6,322 bases of DNA from an uncultured delta proteobacterium (GCA_903885885.1 CAISKJ010001318.1:1-6322), one strand, 5' to 3'; positions 1-6,322 are shown, numbered from the stretch's first letter. The notes: generated by a model from the letters alone, not told the origin. Made by a program: numbers and translations.

Positions 1-1
1 C

Positions 2-3000
2 ATCACGTACTGGCAGGGTAACTCGCGCGCGCCCTTCGGCGGCATCGCCCACTGGGGCTACGACCCGCTGACGGGCGAGGTCGTCTCGAACGGCGCCATG
101 AACATGGGCCGCTCCGTCGAGTACGCCGCCGGCCAGCAGCGCGACTTCATCCGCCTCATCATGAACTCGATCGACCCCGCGGCGGAGAGCCTCACGGTCG
201 ATCAGTACTCGAACAACGCGCCTGGCGCGGTGCTCGCGCAGTACCTCCGCAACCCCGGCGAGACCCGCATCGGCAGCACCGACCTCGGCGCCCGCGTCGA
301 GCCCTCGGAGATCGCCGACCGCGCGCGGCACATCACGCTCGCCGGCGACGGCCAGCAGCTCGCGCAGGAGATGCCCGATTTCGGCAACAATCTCCGCGAG
401 GGCATCCGCGCGTACCAGCAGATCACGCGCGACATGGTCCCCGTCGCGCAGGATCCGTCGGGCAACGGCATGCGCTTCCACGTGCAGGCGAGCCAGATGG
501 CCCGCCGCCTCCAGAACACGCAGTATGAGGCCGACCTCCTCGACCCGAACACCCTCCGCCTCATGGGCGCGGGCGGCTCGGTTGCGGGCCTCAGCGACGA
601 CGCGCTCAACCGCGCGTCGCCCCTGCGCATGATGGACCCCGAGACCATCGGCAACATGCGCGATGAGCTCATGCACCGCGCCGAAGCGCGCGGCTTCTGC
701 TTCCAGGACGCGGGCGCGCCGCCCGCGGTGGGCTCCGATGACCTCCAGGGCGTCGCCCGTTGGTTCCTCGCGAAGTACCGCAACCTCACGCAGGCGCAGC
801 GCCAGGCGCGCATCCTTCAGGATCTGCGCATCGACGCCTACAAGGGCATCGCGCTCCACGAGATCGGCCACTCGATCGGGCTCTACCACCTCCCGGTGTC
901 GAGCTACGACTCGATGAACTACAACCCCCAGTACTGGCAGCTTCGCACGCGCAACAACACCGCTGCGCAGGCCTGCGGCACCTACACGTACCAGGGTCAG
1001 AACATCACCGCGGCCAACCGCCGCTCGACCGATCGCAACAACGACAACTGCATGGGGCCGCGCTACCTCGACCCCATCAGCGACGAAGAGATGGGCAAGC
1101 GCGCCCTCGACGCGGGCAACCACCACGCGGGCATCAACTACTTCGGCAACACCTCCACCATGGAGTACCAGTGGGAGCGCTTCGGCGAGACCGTGGGCGC
1201 TGGCGCTTACGACTTCTACGCCATGGGCTACCTCTACGGCCGCGTGGTCGAGACGCACGACACGGCGGTGCAGCCCCTCGACGAGCAGCGCCGCTTCTCG
1301 CCGCGCCTGTCGTCGCAGCTCGGTGAGCGCGACTACGTGTACTGGAAGGACCCTGCGTTCGGCGACCCCGCCACGCAGCCCGAGCCCACCTTCGGGCAGT
1401 CGATTCACTACACCCAGCTCGCTCGCGAGATGAACATCTTCGATCCCTCGCGCTGCCGCGATGCGACCGAGGAGGAGAAGGATCGTTACCGTTGGCGCCT
1501 CGTCGACGGCAAGATCTGCGGTCACGCGCCCCACGATCACGCCTTCGTGAGCGACCTCGAGACGACGCCTGAGTACTACCAGGGCGAGGCGCCCGAGCAG
1601 ACCAACACGGAAGACGACACCCACTTCTGGCGCGTCCGTGAGGGCACGCCCGGTGGCAATGCGGGCGCCGTTCGCTGGCGCTACCGCGTGTCCTGGGACC
1701 GCGGCGTGGGTTACCCCCACATCCAGTACTTCGATCAGGGCGCTGACATCTACGAAGTCACGCACGCGATCATGCGCAAGTACGACCTGCTCTACCCCGC
1801 GGGCTACTTCCGCCGCGGCCAGCGTGAGTGGGCGAGCTGGGGCGTTTCGCAGGGCGTCGCCTCGCGCATGTTCCGCCTCATCCGCGGCTATCACTGGAAC
1901 GTGTCGCGCGACATCTCGCTGTACAAGGGCTTCTACAACGACGCCACGTTCAACGTGATCGCGCAGTCGGAGGGCTTCCTCCAGCCCACGATCGCGGTGC
2001 AGCCCGACATGTTCAACTTCTTCTCGGGCGTGATGACGCGCCCGGCGGTCGGCGACTACTCGGTCGAGACCAACAACGAGTTCTTCTCGATCAACGGCGC
2101 CACGCCCGAGACCCGCGCGGCGAACATCTCCGTGTGGAACACCGACGTCGTCCGCGGCATGCCGCGCTTCTCGGTCGGCATGGTCAACGGTCGCTACATC
2201 GACGACGACTACGACAACCGCATGGGCGGCTCGCTCGACTACCTCTCGTACCAGCGTCGCGAGGGCACTGCGCTCGAGAAGACCTTCGCGACCATCATGC
2301 TGATGGACAGCCGCCCGACGTTCTCGAGCGTCACGCGCCACCTGTACCTCGACGGTCGTGACTTCCTCGTGAACTTCCACACCGACTACCCCGACGCCAC
2401 GCGTCGCCTCCTCGGCGGCCTCATGGCCGAAGACTGGCCCACGGTCGGTATGTGGGCGGCGAACCCGACCGCGACCGAGAACGAGGTCACGCCGCTCCAG
2501 ACGAACCTCAGCGCGACCTCGCTCGCGCGCCCCGCCGGCACGACGAACCTGCTCTTCCCGAACTTCGGCTACAAGCAGCAGATCACGCTCGGCATCTACG
2601 CGATGCTCTACTCGTCGCTCAACAGCGACACCGAGATCATCAACCTCATGCGCGTGTGGACCCAGGGCGGCTCCGAAGAGGTGCTCGTGCCCGAGGCCCA
2701 GCGCATCTACTTCGTGAACCCCCGCACGGGCATCACGTACATCGCCCGTCGCTACGGCACCGACGCGGCCCTCACGGCGATCCGCGGCGGCACCGCGGTC
2801 GACGGCGGCGTCGCCTCGCGCATGCTCGCGCACGCCAACGCCCTCCTCGAAGACGCCTTCGAGACCATGGGCACGAACCCCGACGGCACGCCTCGCCTGG
2901 TGCTCGACTCGAACGGTCGTCCGCAGCCGAAGATCACGACGCCCCGTCGCACCAACCAGGATCAGGCCCGCAAGGAGCGCGCGTTCGACTACTACGTCGG

Positions 3001-3055
3001 TCTCATCGACGCGATGCGCAACATCAGCCGCTACCTCGGGTACGGCCAGCTCTGA
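2..3055 (+). CDS. Large metzincin-type zinc-dependent metalloprotease, 5' end outside window
   Basis: The reading frame is open to the left edge: 32 codons precede the ATG at 98 and already look like family sequence (a DPLTGEVVS strand typical of metzincin catalytic domains), so the ATG at 98 is internal and the true start lies upstream. 1017 residues are visible; numbers below count from base 2. The zinc site HEIGHSIGLYH (HExxHxxGxxH) is at 286-296 (bases 857-889), with E287 as catalytic base. SMNY (Met305) and STMEY (Met387) are both possible Met-turns. STMEY is followed by GAYDFYAMGYLYG (401-413) and later by FDQG (577) to FRRG (603), an order I recall from large bacterial Met-zincin/DUF4953 proteases. 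Only five Cys are visible (233, 325, 350, 485, 506), all in the first half, which could form disulfides. The last ~410 residues match nothing I recognise. It is probably exported, but the signal region is not visible. Substrate unknown. Fold confidence is high, subfamily moderate. Confidence 0.88.
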   Translation: MTYWQGNSRAPFGGIAHWGYDPLTGEVVSNGAMNMGRSVEYAAGQQRDFIRLIMNSIDPAAESLTVDQYSNNAPGAVLAQYLRNPGETRIGSTDLGARVEPSEIADRARHITLAGDGQQLAQEMPDFGNNLREGIRAYQQITRDMVPVAQDPSGNGMRFHVQASQMARRLQNTQYEADLLDPNTLRLMGAGGSVAGLSDDALNRASPLRMMDPETIGNMRDELMHRAEARGFCFQDAGAPPAVGSDDLQGVARWFLAKYRNLTQAQRQARILQDLRIDAYKGIALHEIGHSIGLYHLPVSSYDSMNYNPQYWQLRTRNNTAAQACGTYTYQGQNITAANRRSTDRNNDNCMGPRYLDPISDEEMGKRALDAGNHHAGINYFGNTSTMEYQWERFGETVGAGAYDFYAMGYLYGRVVETHDTAVQPLDEQRRFSPRLSSQLGERDYVYWKDPAFGDPATQPEPTFGQSIHYTQLAREMNIFDPSRCRDATEEEKDRYRWRLVDGKICGHAPHDHAFVSDLETTPEYYQGEAPEQTNTEDDTHFWRVREGTPGGNAGAVRWRYRVSWDRGVGYPHIQYFDQGADIYEVTHAIMRKYDLLYPAGYFRRGQREWASWGVSQGVASRMFRLIRGYHWNVSRDISLYKGFYNDATFNVIAQSEGFLQPTIAVQPDMFNFFSGVMTRPAVGDYSVETNNEFFSINGATPETRAANISVWNTDVVRGMPRFSVGMVNGRYIDDDYDNRMGGSLDYLSYQRREGTALEKTFATIMLMDSRPTFSSVTRHLYLDGRDFLVNFHTDYPDATRRLLGGLMAEDWPTVGMWAANPTATENEVTPLQTNLSATSLARPAGTTNLLFPNFGYKQQITLGIYAMLYSSLNSDTEIINLMRVWTQGGSEEVLVPEAQRIYFVNPRTGITYIARRYGTDAALTAIRGGTAVDGGVASRMLAHANALLEDAFETMGTNPDGTPRLVLDSNGRPQPKITTPRRTNQDQARKERAFDYYVGLIDAMRNISRYLGYGQL

Positions 3056-3059
3056 GCTG
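3047..3059 (+). repeat. Small inverted repeat around the protease stop codon
   Basis: The sequence CAGCT-CTG-AGCTG forms a perfect 5-bp stem with a 3-nt loop. The TGA stop (3053-3055) occupies the loop and the first base of the right arm. Alone this is weak, but similar structures surround other stops in the window. Confidence 0.4.
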
Positions 3060-3071
3060 ACCCTCGCGTCT

Positions 3072-3099
3072 CAGGGCATCGGTCCAAGCCGGTGCCCTG
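3072..3099 (+). terminator. Hairpin after the protease gene, possible transcription terminator
   Basis: Left arm CAGGGCATCGG (3072-3082), loop TCCAAG, right arm CCGGTGCCCTG (3089-3099). This gives an 11-bp stem with one G-U wobble, starting 17 bases after the protease stop. No T-run follows on either strand, so it is not a textbook intrinsic terminator. It may act as a 3' stability hairpin or block read-through between the converging protease and GNAT genes. It is the strongest structure in the 117-bp gap 3056-3172, where I see no gene. Confidence 0.5.
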
Positions 3100-3165
3100 G
3101 GGCGACGCTCTGATCGTCCCTCTTCCCCGCTTCGACCCCCCACCCCGATCACCGACCCGAATCCG

Positions 3166-3182
3166 CGAGGGCTCAGCCCTCG
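3166..3182 (-). repeat. Inverted repeat with the GNAT stop codon as its loop
   Basis: On the plus strand CGAGGGC-TCA-GCCCTCG is a perfect 7-bp stem. The three loop bases (3173-3175) are exactly the complement of the TGA stop of the minus-strand acetyltransferase. The upstream arm is therefore coding (the last Pro-Glu-Gly codons) and the other arm is 3' untranslated. No T-run follows. It could be a stability or termination hairpin at the mRNA end. Confidence 0.45.
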
Positions 3183-3853
3183 GGCGGCGTCGTCTTGGCC
3201 TTGCGCCGCCGCGGCGCGGGCTTCTCGACCGCAGCGCGCGGCGCGCGCGTCTTGAGGGCGCGAGGCGGTAGCAGCTCTTGATCCGAGTCGACGCGCCTCG
3301 CCATGAACACGGCCGCGTCGAGCTTCTGAAAGTGCCGCGCGCGGTAAAAGTGCAGGGCGCGCTTGTTGTTCTCCGCCACCTCGAGCACGAGGTGCGTGCA
3401 CCCTCGGACACGCGCGAGGTGCTCGAGCTGCTCGAGGAGGAAGCTCCCCACGCCGCGGCCCTGATACTCCGGGTGCACCGCCAGCTCTTCGACGAACATC
3501 GGGCGCATCCCGCGTCGCGTGAAGAAGTTCTCGTTCATCCAGTTGTCCGAGCCCGTGATCTCGAACGCGCACTCGGCGTAGCCCACGATGTCGGCGGCGT
3601 CGCCGTCGGCGCCCACCTCGAACAACAGCTGCTCGACGCCCTCTTCTTCGTACACCTCGAGGAAGCGCCGCTTCGAGCGCGGGCGCTGATACTCGACGGT
3701 CTCGCGGTTCACCGTGCGAAAGCAGAGCTTGAGAAACTCCCACGCGCGGTTGAGGTCGCGCCGGTGGATGCGTCGCACGCGCAGCACGGGCTCGCCGTCG
3801 GGCTTCGCTGCGCGCTTCTTCTTCGCCGTCGGGGCGGTGCCTTCGTCGCTCAT
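3173..3853 (-). CDS. GNAT family N-acetyltransferase with basic tails
   Basis: Predicted to transfer an acetyl group from acetyl-CoA to an amine; substrate unknown. The protein has 226 residues. The GNAT core spans about 23-187: VEELAVHPEYQGRGVG (121-136) is motif A with the Q-x-x-G-x-G pyrophosphate-binding loop, and EVAENNKRALHFYRARHF (158-175) is motif B with the usual N-x-x-A-x-x-FY signature. The fold is flanked by a basic N-terminus (KKKRAAK, 11-17) and a Lys/Arg/Pro/Ala-rich, probably disordered C-terminus (about 198-226). The frame stays open far upstream opposite proA, but the ATG at 3853 is the only start near the core and the upstream part is antisense to a clear gene. No Shine-Dalgarno is seen near the ATG. 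The gene is divergent from proA and convergent with the protease gene. The motif A and B pattern resembles RimI-like enzymes but does not fix a target. Cytoplasmic: no signal peptide or membrane segment. Confidence 0.88.
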   Translation of the reverse strand: MSDEGTAPTAKKKRAAKPDGEPVLRVRRIHRRDLNRAWEFLKLCFRTVNRETVEYQRPRSKRRFLEVYEEEGVEQLLFEVGADGDAADIVGYAECAFEITGSDNWMNENFFTRRGMRPMFVEELAVHPEYQGRGVGSFLLEQLEHLARVRGCTHLVLEVAENNKRALHFYRARHFQKLDAAVFMARRVDSDQELLPPRALKTRAPRAAVEKPAPRRRKAKTTPPEG

Positions 3854-3862
3854 GGGCCGGTG

Positions 3863-3892
3863 ACTATACCTTCGCGCTCGCAGGCCTGTCGC
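3863..3892 (-). promoter_or_regulatory. Candidate promoter for the GNAT gene
   Basis: Reading the minus strand, GCGACA (3892-3887) and TATAGT (3868-3863) are separated by 18 bases. The -10 matches the sigma-70 consensus at 5 of 6 positions and the -35 at 4 of 6. Transcription would start near 3856, about 3 bases before the ATG, giving an almost leaderless mRNA, which agrees with the lack of a ribosome binding site. The call rests on consensus matching only. Confidence 0.35.
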
Positions 3893-3899
3893 GTATGCT
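3871..3899 (+). promoter_or_regulatory. Weak candidate promoter for proA
   Basis: TTCGCG (3871-3876) and TATGCT (3894-3899) are 17 bases apart, with 3 and 4 matches to the sigma-70 consensus. They would start transcription near 3906 and give a leader of about 17 bases containing a poor purine stretch, GAAGA (3911-3915), 7 bases before the ATG. This pair overlaps the GNAT promoter candidate on the other strand, so the two genes may compete for RNA polymerase in the 69-bp divergent region. Confidence 0.2.
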
Positions 3900-3922
3900 G
3901 CCCGCCCCCCGAAGACACACCC

Positions 3923-5188
3923 ATGAGCGAACGCACCAGTGCCCTCTACGCCGCGCTTCGGCGCACGCGCGCCGCGCAGAGACTCCTCGCGCGCGCCACC
4001 ACGCACCAACGCGACGAAGCCCTCGAAGCGGTCGCGCGGCGCCTCGAGACCGACCGCGACGCCGCGCTCGCGGCCAACGCCGCAGACCTCGCGCAGGCCG
4101 CGGACCTCAGCCCCGCGATGCGCGACCGGCTCCTCCTCACGCCCGCGCGCTACGACGCCCTCGTCGCCTCGGTGCGCGCCCTCGCCGCGCTGCCCGATCC
4201 CCTCGGCGAAGAGCGCCTCGTGGCCGAGCGCCCCAACGGCCTGCGCGTCTTTCGCCGGCGCATCCCGCTCGGTGTGGTCGCCGTCGTGTACGAGGCCCGC
4301 CCCAACGTCACCGTCGAGGCCGCCTCGATCGCGCTGCGCGCGGGCAACGCCGTCGTGCTGCGCGGCGGCTCCGAGGCCGTGCGGTCGAACACGGTGCTCG
4401 CCGAGGCCGTGCGCGCGGGCCTCGCCGACGCGGGCCTCCCCCCCGACGCCGTGCTCTTCATCGAAGACACCGCGCGCGAGCGCGTCACCGAGCTCCTGGG
4501 CGCGACGGGCCTCGTCGACCTCGCGATTCCTCGCGGCGGCCCGGCCCTCATGGCCTTCGTCGACGCGCACGCGCGCGTCCCCGTGATCCGCCACGGGGCT
4601 GGCGTGTGTCACGTCTACATCGACCGCGAGGCCGACCTCGCCATGGCCGTCAACGTGGCCTTCAACGCGAAGGTGAGCCGCCCCGGCGTGTGCAACTCCG
4701 CCGAGACGCTGCTGGTGCACGACGACGTCGCGGCGGCGGTGCTGCCCGCGCTCGGGCGTCGCCTCGCGGCGGCGGGCGTCGAGCTGCGCGCCGACGAGGC
4801 CGCGCGCGCCTCGCTCGCGGCGGCGGGAGTCGAGGCCCGCGTGGCCACCGAGCACGACTGGGACACCGAGTTCCTCGCGCTGGTGTTCGCGGTGCGGTGC
4901 GTGCCGTCGCTCGAGGCTGCGCTCGACCACATCGCGACGCACGGCACAGAGCACACTGCGACGATCGTCACGGCCGACGTCGAGGCCGCCGAGCGCTTCC
5001 TCTCCGAGGTGAACGCCTCCTGCGTGCTGTGGAACGCCTCGACCCGCTTCAACGACGGCGGCGAGCTCGGGCTCGGCGCCGAGATCGGCATCTCGACGAG
5101 CCGCATGCACGCCTTCGGGCCGATGTCACTGCGAGAGCTCACGGCCGAGAAGTTTGTCGTCCGCGGCGACGGGCAGGTTCGCGGCTGA
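3923..5188 (+). CDS. proA: Gamma-glutamyl phosphate reductase (ProA)
   Basis: Catalyses the NADPH-dependent reduction of gamma-glutamyl 5-phosphate to glutamate 5-semialdehyde, the second step of proline synthesis from glutamate, in the cytosol. It has 421 residues, close to the 417 of the E. coli enzyme, and is collinear with it end to end. Visible signatures: VYEARPN (122-128), GNAVVLRGG (141-149), IPRGG (202-206), the catalytic cysteine Cys257 in RPGVCNSAETLLVH, and STRFNDGG followed by GLGAEIGIST (373-392). The ATG at 3923 gives the expected N-terminal helix; the frame is open further upstream, but that part is antisense to the GNAT gene and unlike ProA. Its partner proB (glutamate 5-kinase) is not in the window, so the two genes are not adjacent on this side. 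All key residues look intact, so it should be active. The ribosome binding site is weak. Confidence 0.97.
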   Translation: MSERTSALYAALRRTRAAQRLLARATTHQRDEALEAVARRLETDRDAALAANAADLAQAADLSPAMRDRLLLTPARYDALVASVRALAALPDPLGEERLVAERPNGLRVFRRRIPLGVVAVVYEARPNVTVEAASIALRAGNAVVLRGGSEAVRSNTVLAEAVRAGLADAGLPPDAVLFIEDTARERVTELLGATGLVDLAIPRGGPALMAFVDAHARVPVIRHGAGVCHVYIDREADLAMAVNVAFNAKVSRPGVCNSAETLLVHDDVAAAVLPALGRRLAAAGVELRADEAARASLAAAGVEARVATEHDWDTEFLALVFAVRCVPSLEAALDHIATHGTEHTATIVTADVEAAERFLSEVNASCVLWNASTRFNDGGELGLGAEIGISTSRMHAFGPMSLRELTAEKFVVRGDGQVRG

Positions 5189-5196
5189 TCGGTCGC
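5181..5196 (+). repeat. Imperfect inverted repeat around the proA stop codon
   Basis: GCGGCT (5181-5186), loop GATC, GGTCGC (5191-5196) can form a 6-bp RNA stem with four Watson-Crick and two G-U pairs. The TGA stop (5186-5188) straddles the top of the stem and the loop. It is weaker than the other examples and could be chance. Confidence 0.25.
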
Positions 5197-5206
5197 AACG
5201 CGGCGA

Positions 5207-5234
5207 TTGCTTGCTCCGCGGGTAACGATATTCT
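5207..5234 (+). promoter_or_regulatory. Candidate promoter for the EEP-family gene
   Basis: TTGCTT (5207-5212) and TATTCT (5229-5234) are 16 bases apart in the 52-bp gap after proA, a locally AT-richer spot in a GC-rich window. Matches to the sigma-70 consensus are 3 and 4 of 6. The predicted transcription start, about 7 bases past the -10, falls on or beside the GTG at 5241. If real, the gene would have a leaderless mRNA and be independent of proA. Confidence 0.3.
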
Positions 5235-5240
5235 CCGCCG

Positions 5241-6242
5241 GTGTTTCGCATCGGCACCTTCAACGTTCGCGACCTCTTCGACGACACGCCCCCGCACGTG
5301 ATCGGTCAGCTCGACCGCGACGGGTTCAGCCAGTGGGCGCAGCGTCGCGCGCGCGCCCTCTACCACCGCAAGCTCGACTGCGTGGCCTCCGTCGTCGCCC
5401 GGATGGACGCCGACGTGGTCGCGTTTCAAGAGATCGAAGGCGCCCACGTGCTCGACGCGGTGCGCGCCCAGCTCGGTACGCAGTTCGACTACCAGCCCGC
5501 GGTCGCCGGGCGCGCCGACGCGCGCGGCATCGCATGCGGCGTGCTCTCGCGCTTTCCCATCACCAACGTCGAGGTGCACGGCACCGGCGAGCTGTCGTTT
5601 CCGACCTTCGCCGAGGGCGATCCGCGCGCCTTCGCGGGGCGCCTCGAGTCGCGCCGCGGCGTGCTCGAGGTCACCGTCGCGCTCCCCGATGGCACCGCGC
5701 TCACGCTCCTCGTGGTGCACCTCAAGAGCCCGCGCCCCATCGCGCGCGTCGACGCGACGGGCGCGGCCCTCGACGAAGACGGCCACTACGCCGCCGCCGA
5801 GGGGGCGGCACGCACCACGGTCGTGCGCATCGCCGAGGCGCTGCAGCTCCGCTCGCGCGTCGAGGCGCGGCTGCTGCGCGACGGGCGCGCGCAGCTCGCG
5901 GTGCTCGGCGATTTCAACGACGGGCCCGACTCGCTCGCCGTGCGTGCGGTCGCGGGTGAGCTCGCCGAGGCGCCGCGGGGCCGCAACGCCGACATCGACG
6001 CCGCGGCCTCGCTCGAGGCGGGCGTACTCCACCACTGCGGGAGGGCGGTGCCCGCGGGCGCGCGGCACACCATCATGCACCGCGGCGTGGGGCAGCAGAT
6101 CGATCACATTCTGGTGAGCCGGAGCCTGTGGCGGCGCTTTCGCAGCGCGCGCGTCCTGAACGAGGAGCTGCGCGAGGGTGCCAACGACGGGCGCGAAGAG
6201 GTCGAGTCCGACCACGCTGCGGTGGTCGCCTCCTTCGCCTGA
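5241..6242 (+). CDS. Endonuclease/exonuclease/phosphatase (EEP) family hydrolase
   Basis: A metal-dependent phosphodiesterase/phosphatase of the DNase I-like fold, 333 residues; nucleic acid, nucleotide and lipid phosphates are all known substrates of the family and the sequence does not decide. The active-site motifs appear in order: IGTFNVRDLF with Asn8, AFQEIEG with metal ligand Glu64, VVHLKS with His160 (matching the catalytic His in the middle of DNase I), LGDFND with Asp224 and Asn226, IDHILVS with Asp288, and the terminal SDHAAV with Asp324/His325. The start is well fixed: an in-frame TAA lies at 5223-5225 and the GTG at 5241 is the first start codon after it, placing the first core strand at residues 2-8. 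This leaves no room for a signal peptide, so the protein should be cytosolic. No Shine-Dalgarno precedes the GTG. It lies 52 bp after proA and 9 bp before a converging gene's stop. All catalytic residues are intact. Confidence 0.92.
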   Translation: MFRIGTFNVRDLFDDTPPHVIGQLDRDGFSQWAQRRARALYHRKLDCVASVVARMDADVVAFQEIEGAHVLDAVRAQLGTQFDYQPAVAGRADARGIACGVLSRFPITNVEVHGTGELSFPTFAEGDPRAFAGRLESRRGVLEVTVALPDGTALTLLVVHLKSPRPIARVDATGAALDEDGHYAAAEGAARTTVVRIAEALQLRSRVEARLLRDGRAQLAVLGDFNDGPDSLAVRAVAGELAEAPRGRNADIDAAASLEAGVLHHCGRAVPAGARHTIMHRGVGQQIDHILVSRSLWRRFRSARVLNEELREGANDGREEVESDHAAVVASFA

Positions 6243-6247
6243 GCGTC

Positions 6248-6261
6248 GGGCTCAGAAGCCC
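6248..6261. repeat. Inverted repeat between the two converging gene ends
   Basis: GGGCT (6248-6252), loop CAGA, AGCCC (6257-6261) form a perfect 5-bp stem. It covers the stop codon of the minus-strand gene (complement of 6252-6254) and lies 5 bases past the EEP stop. No T-run follows in either direction, so a terminator role is uncertain. Confidence 0.35.
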
Positions 6262-6322
6262 AGCGAATCCATCGCGGAGGCGTTGTTCTGCAGGGCCGCG
6301 GCGCGCGCGCGCGCGGGACGAG
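6252..6322 (-). CDS. C-terminal end of an unidentified minus-strand gene
   Basis: Only 22 full codons and a TGA stop (complement of 6252-6254) are visible; the rest lies beyond the right edge. The peptide ends in LQNNASAMDSLGF, preceded by an Ala/Arg-rich stretch. The frame is supported by codon bias: 20 of 22 codons end in G or C, as in the neighbouring genes, and the stop falls 9 bp from the EEP stop, a normal convergent spacing. The family cannot be recognised from this tail. Part of the Ala/Arg stretch is encoded by an alternating GC run (6301-6315). Confidence 0.45.
   Translation of the reverse strand, partial: RPARARAAALQNNASAMDSLGF

Noticed and set aside
98..100. ATG at 98 as the start of the metalloprotease
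   Set aside because: The frame is open to the window edge and the 32 codons before it resemble the metzincin edge strand. A start here would cut into the catalytic domain and remove any export signal.
202..813. Open frames opposite or inside the metalloprotease gene (also at 663-917, 760-1326, 1638-1958, 1828-2361, 2452-3060)
   Set aside because: All are nested in a gene with a clear zinc motif. Their translations are Arg/Ala/Ser/Pro-rich without domains.
3278..3922. Plus-strand frame extending proA upstream by 215 codons
   Set aside because: It is antisense to the GNAT gene. ProA proteins begin at the position of the ATG at 3923 and the upstream translation shows no domain.
3854..5110. Minus-strand frame extending the GNAT ORF by about 419 codons upstream
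   Set aside because: It lies antisense to proA, which has complete family motifs. The extension is low-complexity (Arg/Gly/Ala/His/Val-rich), as expected from the reverse strand of a GC-rich gene.
3895..5301. Long plus-strand frame overlapping proA, very Arg/Ala/Pro-rich
   Set aside because: It is an out-of-frame reading of proA with composition typical of shadow frames.
5139..6215. Long minus-strand open frame opposite the EEP gene
   Set aside because: The plus-strand gene has every EEP active-site motif. The antisense frame is open because of codon bias and shows no recognisable family.
6301..6315. Alternating GC run, possible Z-DNA or simple repeat
   Set aside because: Only 15 bases long and explained by alternating Ala/Arg codons in the right-edge gene in a GC-rich genome.

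Overview
The window is very GC-rich and its codons end almost always in G or C. It holds ordinary bacterial chromosomal genes packed on both strands. The composition, the very large Asn/Tyr-rich metalloprotease and the acetyltransferase with basic tails suggest a delta-proteobacterial lineage such as Myxococcota (possibly Polyangia). That is an inference from style, not a taxonomic proof. I see no mobile element, CRISPR array, tRNA or rRNA.

Layout, left to right. Bases 2-3055 (+) are the 3' portion of a large metzincin-type zinc metalloprotease that enters from beyond the left edge. Bases 3173-3853 (-) encode a GNAT N-acetyltransferase that converges on it across 117 bp. A 69-bp divergent region (3854-3922) separates it from proA (3923-5188, +), gamma-glutamyl phosphate reductase of proline biosynthesis. 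After 52 bp comes a GTG-started endonuclease/exonuclease/phosphatase (EEP) family gene (5241-6242, +). At the right edge, 9 bp past its stop, the last codons of a minus-strand gene are visible (6252-6322).

The genes do not form an obvious pathway. The protease is probably exported, ProA is a housekeeping cytosolic enzyme found here without proB, and the GNAT and EEP proteins have unknown substrates. proA and the EEP gene could be cotranscribed, but a promoter-like pair in the gap would also allow separate transcription with the start site at or next to the GTG codon.

No clear new system is present. The observations most worth checking are these: at four of the five visible gene ends the stop codon lies at or next to the apex of a short inverted repeat (5-7 bp stem); the metalloprotease has two candidate Met-turns about 80 residues apart; and promoter-like hexamers of the GNAT and EEP genes sit so close to the start codons that leaderless mRNAs are plausible.
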